Notes: generated by a model not told the origin, from the letters alone. DNA of 64,000 bases from Lucinisca nassula (GCA_963580285.1 OY757016.1:38517124-38581123); one strand, 5' to 3'; positions 1 to 10,475 are shown, counted from the first letter of the stretch. Numbers and translations are program-made.

Positions 1-330
1 GTTTCATTGTGCAGCAGGGCTTGAGAAGTCATTTGATTTCATCTCACTGTCAGGTAGAAATCCCACAAAATTGGAAGCAATGTCTACAAAATGACCTATA
101 CAGTGTTGATGTGGACGTTAAACCTCAAATAAACAAAAACCAAGATACAAGCTGTGGGTACGCTTTAGATTGTTTGTTTGATTTGAGGCATAACATCCCT
201 GTCAACACTATTTCGCTATTTTCACTATACATGCAATTTAGTTTAGAGAATGTCAAGGCCCAGATCAGAGTCCTCAGTCTGCGACCTATGATCTGGGCCT
301 GCACGGTTTGCCAGTGTCCCATTTTGCGGT
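1..330. mobile_element. SINE-G fragments and a fold-back core at the window edge
   Basis: Positions 1-141 are the 3' half of a SINE-G copy on the + strand, cut by the window edge: GGCTTGAGAAGTCATTT..., ending CTCAAATAAACAAAAA. Positions 165-225 carry a SINE-G 3' tail on the - strand. Positions 246-318 hold the inverted GGCCCAGATCA / TGATCTGGGCC core of the 'GATCAGA' fold-back family. Confidence 0.65.
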
Positions 331-659
331 TTCCTGGCTAAAATGGGATAAGGCTCTCTATGTAAAATTGAAAAAAAAATAAAAAAAATTGGTGTTAGTC
401 AGCCAGGATGACAGAGGCCAAATGCATGAATGTGCAAGTGTTAAATACTTTCATAATAAATGTCAAAACCGAGAACAAATTGTGCATTCTCAAGACAAGT
501 GATCCATGCAAAGTGCATTTTAACATAAAATGTCAAGAGGAACAATGGGTTTTAAAATTAGAGTTTGCTATAAAATTCCACTTCTTTTTCCCTGCTAAGT
601 AATCTTAGAGTGCAGAGAAATTTAAAAGCCAAATGGGTTGTAAAATAACCATTAATTAC

Positions 660-1413
660 CTCAACTTTTTGTCCTAGGGGCCCCGTACTTTTAACACATG
701 TAAGTTAAAAAAAGTTTCAAAGAACATTCTAACTGATAAGCAAAGTTTCAGAAGTGTAACTCTTATAGTTTAGAAGATATGGCAGTCATACTTTTTGACC
801 TTTGGGTTATGTTGAGGTCCACCCAAAGTATCCCAATTTATTCTATATTCAAACAGCCATCAAATAACCATGTTTCAGCAGTGTAACTCCAATAGTTTAG
901 AAGATATTATGGCAAAGTCATACTTTTTGACCTTTGACCTTGGGGTCAAGGTCACACCAAAAGTATCCAAATTTATTCTACATTCCAAGGGCCATCCAAT
1001 AACCAAAGTTTCAGAAGTGTAACTCTAATAGTTTAAAAGATATGGCAAAATCATACTTTTTGACCTTTGACCTTGAGGTCAAGGTCACACCAAAAGTAGC
1101 CCAATATATTCTATATTCCAAGGACCATCCAATAAGCAAAGTTTCAGAAGTGTAACCAATAGTTTTGGAGATATGGCAAATCATAATTTTTGACCTTTGA
1201 CCTTGGGGTCATGTTGAGGTCAAGGTTACAAAAAAGTTCCCCACTGCCATCTACATTCCATGTACTATGCACATGCAAAGTTTCAAAAGTGTAACTTCAG
1301 TGGTTGCAGAGGAGATCCATTTACAAGAAACGTGACGGACAGACGGACTGACGCCGGACTCAACTGTGGTACGAAAACAATATACCTGATTTTTCTTCGA
1401 AAAAGCAGGTATA
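660..1413 (-). mobile_element. Pearl-like element with ~130-bp internal units
   Basis: About five units beginning CAAAGTTTCAGAAGTGTAAC (near 741, 869, 1003, 1137 and 1276), each with TTTTTGACCTTTGACCTTG. Then ACGGACAGACGGACTGACG and a terminal hairpin TATACCTG..CAGGTATA (1381-1413, loop around CTTCG). Read on the - strand this is hairpin, GTCC repeats, tandem core: the pearl layout. Confidence 0.65.
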
Positions 1414-1555
1414 ATAAAACTGGGGTTTACAGGGGTATTTTTTTTTTTTTTTTTTATATTTCTGTTCAAAAACATAGATTGTGGGTACTGGTCAGAACCG
1501 TCTCACAAAGACAGTTCTTACGAGTTCCCACAATCTATGTATGAAAAATATCATG
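1414..1555. mobile_element. Palindromic MITE, family D
   Basis: Arms ACATAGATTGTGGG (1472-1485) and CCCACAATCTATGT (1527-1540), preceded by GGGGTTTACAGGGGTAT and a T-run. The 'GTGGGTACT..GCCTC..AGTACCCAC' hairpin recurs at more than ten places in this window. Confidence 0.7.
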
Positions 1556-2070
1556 TTTTTTTTATCCGAAATATTTCAATTTTTGGTGGTAAATTTTCCA
1601 ACATATTTGAATAGGCATGTTTTCATAATTCAGATAATAATAAAAATCTAAGTAAAAAGGTATACCATACATGTAAATTTGCTGTAGTAAATAAGAGCTG
1701 GTGCAGCCATTCACTCCTTTGGACATGTTTGGCATAAGGAGCATACATGTAGCAAACATGTATATATCAAAACATGCAATTTCTAAAGGCATGGAAGCTA
1801 CATGTAACTGTGGATGTCATTATTCCCTGCAATAAAACATACATGTAAGAAAGTGATCTGGGAGCTGATCGAAAATAATTAAAGCTTGATCTGATATGTA
1901 AAAAAAAATTATCTTTCTATCTTCATCATGTTCATATATTGAGTCCATAATTTTGGAATGAACTCCTAGTAAAGGCTAGTATATATATAAGGAGGTTTGG
2001 TACAAAAAGGGTTAAAACTTTACAATCTGATTAACAGAGGTATACTAACCCTTCGGCAAAAAAAAAAAAC

Positions 2071-2341
2071 GTCTTGTTTCCGGAAACCCTACCAACGCTA
2101 CTTTTTTGGGGCCTACCCAAACTTTTTTTAGAGACCTCTGAGAATTTTTCTTTGATTTTAAGGGTGTTTTTCAAAGAATTTATGCTTTTCGCATACAAAA
2201 AAGTTTTCCAAGAAAAAAAAAGTGTGCCTACCTACCTACCCTGCAGGCACTCAACGTTGAAACAATGTTTTCAACGTTAGTGCAACATTGAGTGTCTGCT
2301 GGGTACCCAGAAAATTATTTTGATATTTGCGGAAACAAGAC
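2071..2341. mobile_element. Small TIR element upstream of THUMPD3
   Basis: Terminal inverted repeats GTCTTGTTTCCG (2071-2082) and CGGAAACAAGAC (2330-2341). A second hairpin, GCAGGCACTCAACGTT / AACATTGAGTGTCTGC, lies inside. 271 bp, no coding capacity. Confidence 0.6.
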
Positions 2342-2708
2342 ATTTATTTTTTTTTTTTTGGCCTTGTCTAAAACATTTTTTTTTTTTTTGGCGTAAATTT
2401 ACCTGACATCTGTTTGTATTTCTCTTCCTGGTACTTTTCTTTCCATACCCTGTTTCTAACCAAAATATATCCTGTGTAGCAAGAAACTAGAATGTATGAC
2501 AACAAAATTGTGTAGGCAATTTTGTTAAAAGTAAACTTCATTTTTCACAACATTTTTATTTCAGTTTTGTCCCCATCTGATACTTCTTTCGTTGCAAAAT
2601 AAACTTTTCAACTTTTGAAGGCAAATATTGGCTTTTGTCAACACCAAACGTGGTCAATATCCCAAGTGAAAGTGAAACTTACACTCACACAACACCGTGT
2701 AAATAATG

Positions 2709-2716
2709 TCACGTGA
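2709..2716. promoter_or_regulatory. Palindromic E-box (TCACGTGA) just upstream of the THUMPD3 start
   Basis: TCACGTGA lies 11 bp before the start codon in the presumed promoter or 5' UTR. The CACGTG core is bound by bHLH-zip factors (USF, MITF/TFE, MYC/MAX). The position suggests a proximal promoter of a TATA-less housekeeping gene. The transcription start itself cannot be seen. Confidence 0.4.
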
Positions 2717-2726
2717 TTAGGGAAAA

Positions 2727-2921
2727 ATGGCTGCGCCCATCGAAAATGTGTGCGACGTTGGCAAAGAAGAAAATGTCCAATTATTTTGCAATATAGAAGC
2801 TACAGTTCCAACAGGTTTTGAGCCAGTAGCTAAAGAAGAAGCAGAAGAAAAGTGCGGGGACGTTACAAAAGTTTCAAGAGGAAAAATCAACATAAAAATT
2901 TCAATTGAAAACGCGAAGCAG
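2727..2921 (+). CDS. THUMPD3: THUMPD3 exon 1 (N-terminus, residues 1-65)
   Basis: First coding exon of a tRNA guanine-N2 methyltransferase that, in characterised animals, methylates G6/G7 of tRNAs with the partner TRMT112. The ATG opens a frame whose residues 25-32 (ATVPTGFE) match the conserved N-terminal block of THUMPD3, followed by a lysine/glutamate-rich stretch and VSRGKI. The frame reads on past the exon into a stop at 2952-2954, but homology ends at ...ENAKQ. I therefore place a phase-0 donor after CAG at 2921 (CAG|GTGCTT, a weak but GT-type site). No better upstream in-frame ATG is apparent. The family usually has about 500 residues; this model has 564. The block continues directly into exon 2, which supports the junction. 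Confidence 0.85.
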
Positions 2922-2985
2922 GTGCTTGTTTACAATTTGACCGGTGCGGTGTGAAATTAACCCTCGATTATTTTATCCACGCACT

Positions 2986-3118
2986 GTTTGTTTGTTTGAA
3001 TTGAGGTTTTACATCCCCGTCAACAATATTTACGTCACTTTGGAGACATTGCTTCCAATTTTGTGGGACACTTTTACGTGCCATTGAGATGAAATGATAT
3101 CTGAAGCCCTATTCAGGC
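2986..3118 (-). mobile_element. SINE-G 3' fragment
   Basis: GTTTGTTTGAATTGAGGTTT and TTCCAATTTTGTGGGA blocks match the minus-strand SINE-G copies elsewhere (for example 4961-5259). The 5' head is missing. Confidence 0.7.
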
Positions 3119-3129
3119 GACCCTATTCA

Positions 3130-3305
3130 GGCCCCGATAGCTCAGTGGTAGAGCGTCCGCTTCGGGAATGGGAGGTTGCGGGTTCGATCCCAGGCCGCGC
3201 CATACCAAAGGTGTAATAAATGGTACTATGAGCTCCCTTGGTTGATGCTCGCATTATCAGGTGCAGTCCTAGAAAGATAAATGAAGGCAGGTATTAAAAG
3301 TATTT
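3130..3305 (+). mobile_element. tRNA-derived SINE
   Basis: A-box-like TAGCTCAGTGGTAG (3138-3151) and B box GGTTCGATCC (3181-3190) with tRNA spacing. The flanking bases do not form an acceptor stem, so it is not a tRNA gene. The body runs to about 3300. Confidence 0.7.
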
Positions 3306-3348
3306 CATTTTGTTAATTGTTAATGGATACCTTGTTTGTTGCAATAAA

Positions 3349-4043
3349 CAGTCTATTCCACGACCGTAAACCTTCCACATGTTTTGGAAGGAAAAGCCGT
3401 CCAAAACCGTCTTCGCTCAATCATTACACTTTTCTCGGTGATTTCGGCATGTTCGGTTGACTTTTCGGTATTTTTTTCCGACCGGGGATTCCAGAAAAAT
3501 ATTAATAACACTTTTGCGTCATACAGCACGAGTCACGTGATAGTTTTGTGGGGGTTTCCCATGAACAAACATGGATGCCAACATGAACACGCTCGACACT
3601 GATGGTAAGAAAATGACAAAATAAAGTTGTTAGATGAATTTTCTCAATGTTGGCACTTGGTAGAAAGGTAGAACATATGTCAGTCCATAATTCTATAGTG
3701 ATTTTAGGACCAAAATATACCGACAACCCTGCGACCGTCGAGCCGACCGTCTTGGAAAAATTTGAGATTCGAAGCAAGATGTGATAGTTGGACGGTTTTT
3801 CGTCCAAGCAAGATGGACGGTTTTTCGTTCCATTTTAGTATTTTTAATGTGTTGGATGGAATAACCATCCTTAATTAAGTAAAAACACATGGAGGGATAA
3901 ACCATCCAATGTGGCATTTTTTGTTGGATGGAAATTCCATCCATTTATTATGGATGGTAATTCCATCCATTTATTATGGATGGTAAATCCATCCAAAAGT
4001 ACAGTTTTAAAGTTCGGATGGTTTACGGTCGTGGAATAGACTG
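3349..4043. mobile_element. 695-bp DNA element with 24-bp TIRs and 5-bp TSD
   Basis: Perfect TIRs at 3349-3372 and 4020-4043 (outer bases CAGTCTATTCCACGACCG), flanked by the direct repeat ATAAA (3344-3348 and 4044-4048). The interior includes short inverted TGGATGG/CCATCCA blocks (3850-4000) and another TCACGTGA at 3533-3540. No transposase. The TIR does not match a superfamily I know with 5-bp TSDs. Confidence 0.8.
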
Positions 4044-4422
4044 ATAAAAGCTCTATAGAGCTTATGTTATTGTTTCTAACATGCAATGTTGAATAAAGTT
4101 TCTTTATCTGCCACCCAAACTCTAGCTCCCCAAAACACCAAATATTATTCTTGGGATCTATATATGACTTTTTTTCAAGGAAATTAGTCCATGTTTTCTA
4201 GCAGAAGACGGTGCCAATAGCATGACACAATATTTTTGACCAATCAGTGACAAGTGGCGGCGTGTGCTCTTGATCTAGTACAGTGAACCTTCTGATTATC
4301 AAAATATTTCTGTTAAAAGAAACTTGATTGCTATTCAGATCTTTGATCTTTACTTTGAAAAGAAACATTTGACAGGAGCGCCAGGAATGAAATGTTGCAG
4401 CTGAAACAAAATGGATATATCC

Positions 4423-4616
4423 TTAACCCTTGTGCTGCTGAGCCCGGATATGTCTTATCTTTCAAACAATGAAGATCCAGATCAGATGGCTAAGGATCTT
4501 CATTGTTTGTCATTTAGCTCATGAATTTGTTGCAATAATTTGTATCAAGTAATCTGATTGGTTGATAATCAGTAGTGGGTGTGGCATATATAAATATTCA
4601 GCAGGTCAAGGGTTAA
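4423..4616. mobile_element. 'GATCAGA' fold-back MITE
   Basis: TIRs TTAACCCTTG (4423-4432) and CAAGGGTTAA (4607-4616), with a central AAGATCC..GGATCTT hairpin. Same terminal type as 49010-49205 and 58631-58825. Confidence 0.65.
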
Positions 4617-4650
4617 ATTATCCCCAGTACTTCTCCTCATATGTAATCAG

Positions 4651-5357
4651 TAGGGCTGGCTAATCGGAGCTGAAAAGATAACCGATTATCAGTCTTACCA
4701 TTGCGATCGATAATCGATTAGTAATCGCTAAGGTTTCTGTCATAATTTTACCTGTCTAGCTTTCTGTCTGAGCATGACTCTTACCATATGTTGCACTTTA
4801 CCATATGTATATTTGAACAGACAGGCCTGAGCAAACAGTGGACACCCAGATGAGATGCCGCATAATGCGGCGTCTCATCAGGGTCTGCACTGTTTGCCAC
4901 TCATTCAGTTATTTTAGGCATAACTTTGGGTAGTAAATTGTACCTATCAAGTAATCGATTTGTTTGTTTGATTTGAGGTTTAACATCCCCGTCAACACTG
5001 TAAAGGTCATTTTGGAGACTGTGCTTCCAATTTTGTGGGACTTTTACCCGACATTGAGATGAAATGACATCTCAAGCCCTGTCACCCAATGAAACCAATA
5101 GGGTTTATTAGCATGGACGGTCCGCCTCGCACCGCGGTTCCTGGACAGGCTTAGATCCTCTAAACGGTTTACCAGTACTAGTGTGCGGGCCGGATTCAGC
5201 TCTGCGTGGAAGCATCATGCAGCCCATATATTTCTTCAAGCCCCTATGGGCGGGGGCCATATCAAGTAATCGATTAAAAGCAAATCAGAAATGATAATCA
5301 TTCTTGTGGAATTTATCGATTGATTAATCGATTATATGATTAATCGTGTCAGCCTTA
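4651..5357. mobile_element. hAT-like non-autonomous element with nested insertions
   Basis: Ends TAGGGCTGGC / GTCAGCCTTA, flanked by the perfect 8-bp repeat GTAATCAG (4643-4650 and 5358-5365). An 8-bp TSD is typical of hAT. The interior is rich in TAATCGATTA. It contains a fold-back (4822-4904) and a complete SINE-G (4961-5259). Confidence 0.75.
4961..5259 (-). mobile_element. Complete SINE-G with 16-bp TSD
   Basis: 299 bp bounded by TATCAAGTAATCGATT at 4945-4960 and 5260-5275. On the - strand it runs from TGGCCCCCGCCCATAGGGGC to a CAAACAAACA tail. The TSD and A/C-rich tail indicate target-primed retroposition. The head shows no clear tRNA, 5S or 7SL promoter. This copy defines the family limits. 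Confidence 0.85.
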
Positions 5358-5401
5358 GTAATCAGGTGCACGGTATGTAATCATAATGTTTACACTTTCA
5401 G

Positions 5402-5479
5402 GTTCTGGAACTTCAAGGAGTTGACAACTGCCGGGTGGTTCTGAATCATGTGCCACACTTTGGATTCACTGACAGCCAG
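5402..5479 (+). CDS. THUMPD3: THUMPD3 exon 2 (residues 66-91)
   Basis: A 78-nt exon of 26 codons, too short to stand out as an ORF. It follows a pyrimidine-rich acceptor (ACACTTTCAG) and ends at CAG|GTTTTG. It encodes VLELQGVDNCRVVLNH..., which aligns with the family block around '..LRSVDNLFVVV..' that follows the exon 1 segment in THUMPD3. Both ends are phase 0, so exons 1, 2 and 3 join in frame. It lies between a hAT-like element (ending 5357) and a palindromic MITE (starting 5551). The donor is weak, so a few bases of uncertainty remain. Confidence 0.8.
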
Positions 5480-5660
5480 GTTTTGAACTGTTTTAATATA
5501 TAATGTATATTCTTACATTTTTTGACTCCACTTTCTGCTGCATTTACCAGTACACCAGAGCCTCTGCATAACACAGATCATTTTAATATGGTTTTGAATA
5601 TAAAAGTTCAAAAATGGATTTAAAAATGTATAGATTATATAGAAAAATGACCAAAAATGG

Positions 5661-5925
5661 TAGCGTCCCCACGCATGGGGGCTTGAAGAAATAGATTGGG
5701 GTGCATGGTACTTTCGCCCAGAGCTGAAACCGACCTTACTTGAGTACTTGTAAATCGCTAAGGTCCACCTGGGAAAAGTGATGCGACTTGGACCACTCCT
5801 TCAACCCTAACAGTTTCTATGGGCGGTAGGGCTTGAGATGTCATTTCATCTCAATGTCGGGGTAAATGTCTCCAAAATGACCTTAAATTGTGTTGACGGG
5901 GACTTAAAACCTCATCTCAAACAAA
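5661..5925 (+). mobile_element. SINE-G nested in the family C palindrome
   Basis: TSD GACCAAAAATGG (5649-5660) / GACCATAAATGG (5926-5937), one mismatch. The body contains GGGGCTTGAAGAAATAGAT and ends CTCATCTCAAACAAA. It is shorter than the 299-bp copy through internal deletion. Confidence 0.75.
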
Positions 5926-5966
5926 GACCATAAATGGTCATTTTTCTATGTAATCTTTACATTTTT

Positions 5967-6206
5967 TGGGGGGAATGGAAACACCTTAAGGGGAGGCAAC
6001 TCCTGCAAAAGTAGTTTTGTCTCCCATGTAAATAGGGGTCAACTCTTCAAGGAAAGAATTTGCTCCTGAGGAGCCAATTCTTTCCTTTAAGAGTAAACCC
6101 CATTTTCCATGGGACAGGGCTTGTAGAAAGGGGAACAGGAAGTCCTGAAAGTTGTCTCCCTTTGATAAATTGCAGAAAAATCTGCCAGGTGTTCCCATTC
6201 CCCTTA
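5967..6206. mobile_element. MITE, family E
   Basis: TIRs GGGGAATGGAAACACCTT and AGGTGTTCCCATTCCCC, with the inner palindrome AGGAAAGAATTTGCTCCT / AGGAGCCAATTCTTTCCT. About 240 bp; other copies at 46944, 49646 and 57228. Confidence 0.75.
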
Positions 6207-6279
6207 AGCCTGTAACATGGTTGTTTATTAAACTAACTCCACCCAACAGCAGTGTTATAATTAGGTTGTAGTGTATATA

Positions 6280-6615
6280 GTGGATCTTAAATGAGTGCTC
6301 CTATATTATTGAATTCATTAAACAAGTTGAGGAAAAGGATAAAATGTGAGGCTTTGCCGAGCATTTTATCGGTTTTCCTCAACAAGTTTAATAAATTCAA
6401 TAATACAGGAGCACAAATTCAAGATTCTGTTTATCATATGGCATTTAAAACGCATTTTATTCACAATTGTTTCACAAAAATGTCTATATTCCACCATTAC
6501 TAAACAAAGCATCATTAAGGACGTCGTGCATGTAACGTTACAGGGTGTACATTGTATGTAACTAATTTGCATATTTAATCCACTAGTGGATTATTGAATT
6601 TATTTTACGGCCTTG
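6280..6615. mobile_element. Palindromic element, family F
   Basis: Long inverted repeat 6296-6413 (GTGCTCCTATATTATTGAAT... / ...ATTCAATAATACAGGAGCAC), then a tail ending CCACTAGTGGATTATTGAAT. An opposite-orientation copy lies at 53420-53735. Confidence 0.75.
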
Positions 6616-6639
6616 TTACATTTTCACACACGACATCAT

Positions 6640-7657
6640 ATGATAACTGGAATCGCGCAGTCGATGGCAAGCCATCGCATATCCCCACGCTTCCCTGCAG
6701 GCCCCACCCCCTGGGCCATCCCCTAGGAGTGTTTGACCCGAGGGGTAACATTTTGATTGTGATGTATTCTACTCATCATGCCATTCGATTTAATATGCTA
6801 CACGACCATGTTCTGAAAACTTTGATTTTTTATCCCCAAGGTGCCCCACCCCTGGCCCAACTCCCGGGGGTAGGATCAAAATTCCGAAAGTGTTATGCAC
6901 TCCCCAGAACAAGTTTTATCAGTTCCCAATGTTTCAAGTTTCTATCTATAACGGTCTAGGAGGAGTTATCCGGTAACAGTAATGTATGGGGGTAAAGGGG
7001 TCAAAATCAGTTTTTGACCTCTGGTGACCTGAAAATTAACCCCAGGGGTCAAATTTTGGTTTTAATGTTTTCTACCCATCATGCCGTTCCCTTTGATATA
7101 TTACACGACCATGTTCTGGAAATTTTTATTTTTGACCCCCGCGGCCCCACCCCCTGGGCCCACCCATAGGAGTGTGATCAAAATTCCGAAAGTGTCATGC
7201 ACTCCCCATACCAAAGATCTATCAGTTCCCAAAGGTTCAAGTTTCTATCTATAACCGTCTAGGAGGAGTTATCCGGTAAAGGGGTCAAAATCAGTTTTTT
7301 GACCTCTGGTGACCTCACAATTGACCCCAGGGGTCAAATTTTGGTTGTAATGTTTTCTACTCATCATGCTGTTCGCTTTGATATATTACACGGCCATGTT
7401 CTGGAAATTTTGATATTTGACCCCCGCGAGCCCCACCCCCTGGGCCCACCCGTAGGGTTGGCCCACCCGTAGGGGTGTGATCAAAATTCCGAAAGTGTCA
7501 TGCACTCCTCAGACCAAAGATCTATCAGTTCCCAAAGTTTCAAGTTTCTATCTATAACCGTCTAGGAGGAGTTATCCGGTAAGACGGACGGACGGACGTA
7601 CGGACGACGAAGACCATTACAATATCCCCACTTTTTCTTCGAAAAGCGTGGGGATAA
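6640..7657 (-). mobile_element. Pearl-like element ('TATCCCCAC' type)
   Basis: The left end has the hairpin CGATGGCAAGCCATCG and CATATCCCCACGCTT. About three ~270-bp units contain TCAAAATTCCGAAAGTG and CTAGGAGGAGTTATCCGGTA. It ends with ACGGACGGACGTACGGACG and the hairpin TATCCCCAC..GTGGGGATA (7623-7655). Copies at 12930 and 26512. Confidence 0.7.
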
Positions 7658-7760
7658 AAACATGTAGTAGTCACTATTATAAACACTTGATACAACATTT
7701 ATGAAACATGCCTTCAACCATGAAATGAAATGACCATGAGTGTTACATTCTGTATCTGTG

Positions 7761-9326
7761 CATGTCATTTCGTCGAAAACCACTTGGTCGAATGTAGCTT
7801 TCGGTCTAATATAACGTTTGGTCGAGATAATTATTAAAATGGGACAATTGGTCGAATATTTTTCAGGAAATGCAACACTTGTTCAAATTGGTTTTATCAT
7901 GATATGGCCAATAACCCAAGCTCATCGTGACTAGTTGTTATTGGCTCAGCTCCCATTTTTTTTACAACAACAGGTCAGTTACAATATTGATGATCTTGCA
8001 CGAGTGGTCATTTTATATGAAATTTTTGAAACGAGCCTTTGGCGAGATTCATAAATTTGATATGAAATGATGAAAATTTTCTTATTCATACTGTAAACAT
8101 AGGTTGTGGGTGCTCATTGAGGCAGTTCTAATGAATGAGGTGATTCTAACGAGTACCCACAACCTGTGTATTGGAGCAGAAATAAGGAAAAAAATAATAT
8201 ACACCCCCGTTGACCCCAGTTTTTATGCCCCCGCCATTCGAAGAATGGTGGAAAGGGCATATAGCGTTGCCCCTGTCCGTCTGTGCGTCCGAAACTTAAA
8301 CACGGTCAATTACTTCCTTATTTCTTGATGAATTTTGAAATTACTGGGCAGAAATGTTAACCCTCATGAGATGACGTGTCACGTGCAAAACCCAGGTCCG
8401 TACCTTCAAGGTCAAGGTCATACTTAGAGGTCAAAGGTCAAAAAAAGGGTCCAAAACTTAAACACAGTCAATAAATTTCTTATTGCTGGATGGATTTTGA
8501 AATTACTTTGTAGAAATATTAACCATCATGAGACGATGTGTCACATGCAAAACCCAGGTCTGTACCTCCATGGTCAAGGTCATACTTACATGTCAAAGGT
8601 CAAAAAAGGGTCCGAAACTTAAACGCAGTCAATAATTTACTTATTTCTGGATGGATTTTGAAATTACTTTGAAGAAATGTTAACCATCATGAGACGATGT
8701 GTCACATGCAAACCCAGATCCATACCTCCAAGGTCAAGGTCATACTTGGTCAAAGGTAAAAAAAATGGTCCGAAACTTAAACACAGTCAATAACTTTCTT
8801 ATCTCTGGATGGATTTTGAAATTACTGGGCAGAAATGTTGGCCAGCATGAGACAATCTGCCTCACACAAAACCAAGGTCCTTACCTCCAAGGTTAAGGTC
8901 ATACTTACAGGTCAAATGTGAAAAAAGGGTCCAAAACTTAAACACGGTCAATAACTTTCTATGGATGAATACAAACATAGACATATTTTCAGGCGGGGGC
9001 ATCTGTGTCCAATGGATGCATTTCTAGTCTGTATATGAAGTGGGGTTTGGGGTGTCTTCATTTCACGAACTTGTATACCTGATGAATAGGAAATTACACC
9101 AAGCTTTCTGAAGTATATTTATATTAAAGTTTGAAATTGGGATTTTGAAACAGGAATATGGCAGAAAGTTTGTCAGTTCCAAAATTCTAAGAGTTTTGCG
9201 GTTAGTTAATTTCGTTTTAGCTTCTATCCTTTTTTCAACAAAAATTCGACGATTCGATCGGTTCTACGAAAAGTAACATTCGATAGAAAATACGATTGAC
9301 CAAGTGGTTTTCGAGGAAATGTCATG
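7761..9326. mobile_element. TIR element with nested family D and pearl-like insertions
   Basis: Inverted ends CATGTCATTTCGTCGAAAAC / GTTTTCGAGGAAATGTCATG, extended by CACTTGGTCGAATG-like sequence. A family D MITE begins near 8090, is interrupted by the pearl-like element at 8221-9030, and resumes at 9031-9079. No TSD recognised. Confidence 0.65.
8221..9030 (+). mobile_element. Pearl-like element ('GCCCCCGCC' type)
   Basis: Starts after a T-run with the hairpin ATGCCCCCGCCATTCG.. GGGCAT, followed by CTGTCCGTCTGTGCGTCCG. Then about four ~150-bp units (AACTTAAACACAGTCAATAA, TGAAATTACT, AAGGTCAAGGTCATACTT). Ends AGGCGGGGGCATCTGTGTCC. Confidence 0.7.
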
Positions 9327-9548
9327 GAAGCATCCTGTATATCATAATGCAAGCATTTTGTTATAGGCCTTTTCCAGACAGAAGTCTGACAGTATTTTTT
9401 AGCAAAGATCATATTGTTAAGATGACTTTAAAACTTTTTATGATGTTATCTATGGCTTAAGAAGGCATAACTATTTCTAAGATTGTCATTCGGGAAGTTA
9501 AATCAACCCTTGTATGCTCAGTTTCATATTATAGAAACTTAACAACAA

Positions 9549-9608
9549 CCCCCCCCCCCCCACACACACACACACACACACACACAACACCACCACCACC
9601 ACCACCAA
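9549..9608. repeat. Compound microsatellite (C)n(CA)n(CAC)n
   Basis: Simple runs of C, then CA, then CAC/ACC triplets. No other feature. Confidence 0.9.
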
Positions 9609-9774
9609 ATACCATTTTAATAAAGGTATCTCTATTCTAGTGCACTTTTTCATTGGTTTGGTTAAAAAATTGTATGTGTATATTAAAACCATATGAAAAT
9701 GTGTTGATCAGCTATAAAGTTTCCTAATTTGTAGCACCATTATCATTGAAAATAATCCGCATGCCGGGCCCAGT

Positions 9775-10135
9775 AAGCCTTGTTAGTGGTCAAAATACGA
9801 ACCAGCATACAAGTGGTCATAAAAGAAAGGTTTTACTGTATTATGAGATAAACAAATACAGATTATATCGAAAAATGACAATTTTATGATAATTCATCTA
9901 TATAATCAGCACTTTTTTGTCTGTGGATACAAATTTCTTATCTAGTCCATATAGTTCAACCTGTATTAAGCAAGCACCTAAGGGATAACAGAAATGTGCT
10001 TGCTTAAGACAGGTGCTTGCTTAATACAGGTGGAATTTATCACATTTGGCTTTTTCGGGAACAAAACACCTGTTTGCTTAAGACAGGTTGCTTGCTTAAT
10101 AGAGGTGGCCACTAACACAGGTTTTACTGTACATC
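9775..10135. repeat. Repeat with GCTTGCTTAAGACAGGT motifs
   Basis: GCTTGCTTAAGACAGGT and GCTTGCTTAATACAGGT recur four to five times between 9955 and 10110, partly inverted (TGTATTAAGCAAGCACCT). The region is flanked by GGTTTTACTGTA motifs at 9828 and 10119. A degenerate family C core lies at 9850-9905. Class unknown. Confidence 0.5.
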
Positions 10136-10202
10136 ATAGCAACAGATAAGGTGGGTATTTTGTTATACTGGTAATTGAAGAACAGTTTTCCTTATTTCTC
10201 CT

Positions 10203-10365
10203 AGAAGCCTCCGTGGTGTAGTGGTTACGCTACCCGCCTTGTAAACCAGGAATCGCAGGATCGATCCTGGGCTTCTCCAGACTTTCGGATGAGTCTTTAA
10301 CCGAGGTTTCATCTCCGTATGACCTTAGCTGTTGGTGGGACGTAAAACTCAAAACACTCCTTATT
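10203..10365 (+). mobile_element. tRNA-Thr-derived SINE
   Basis: 5' GAAGCCT pairs with GGGCTTC at the end of the tRNA part. CTTGTAAA resembles the tRNA-Thr(UGU) anticodon loop. A box TGGTGTAGTGG (10214-10224); B-box-like GGATCGATCC. The tail (CAGACTTTCGGATGAGTC..CGTAAAACTCAAAACA) is non-tRNA. Related copies at 12503, 41198 (- strand) and 51040. Confidence 0.8.
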
Positions 10366-10372
10366 TCGGCGT

Positions 10373-10475
10373 ATAAACCTATGTTGTGGATATTCATTAT
10401 AACCACCTCGCTGAGGTGGTTCCAATGAAAGCCACAACTGAGGTGGTTCTAATAAAAGCCACAACATAGGTTTTT
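10373..10475. mobile_element. Palindromic MITE, family D
   Basis: Arms AACCTATGTTGTGG (10376-10389) and CCACAACATAGGTT (10459-10472). The inner hairpin with CCACCTCGCTGAGGTGG is partly duplicated. Confidence 0.75.

Larger units (their letters stand above)
5551..6275. mobile_element. Palindromic MITE, family C, carrying two nested insertions
   Basis: Left end TACACCAGAGCCTC (5551), right end AGGTTGTAGTGTA (6263-6275); compare complete copies at 54527-54721 and 59497-59799. The central ATGACCATAAATGGTCAT palindrome is split by a SINE-G. A family E MITE sits in the right half. Confidence 0.7.

Noticed and set aside
2922..2954. Gene ending at the 75-codon frame (a short stand-alone protein from 2727)
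   Set aside because: Similarity to THUMPD3 stops exactly at the CAG|GT site and continues in exon 2, so the stop at 2952-2954 is intronic.
3131..3202. A true tRNA gene (A and B boxes present)
   Set aside because: The ends do not form a 7-bp acceptor stem and a SINE-like body follows. Same reasoning for 10203, 12503, 24540 and 52259.
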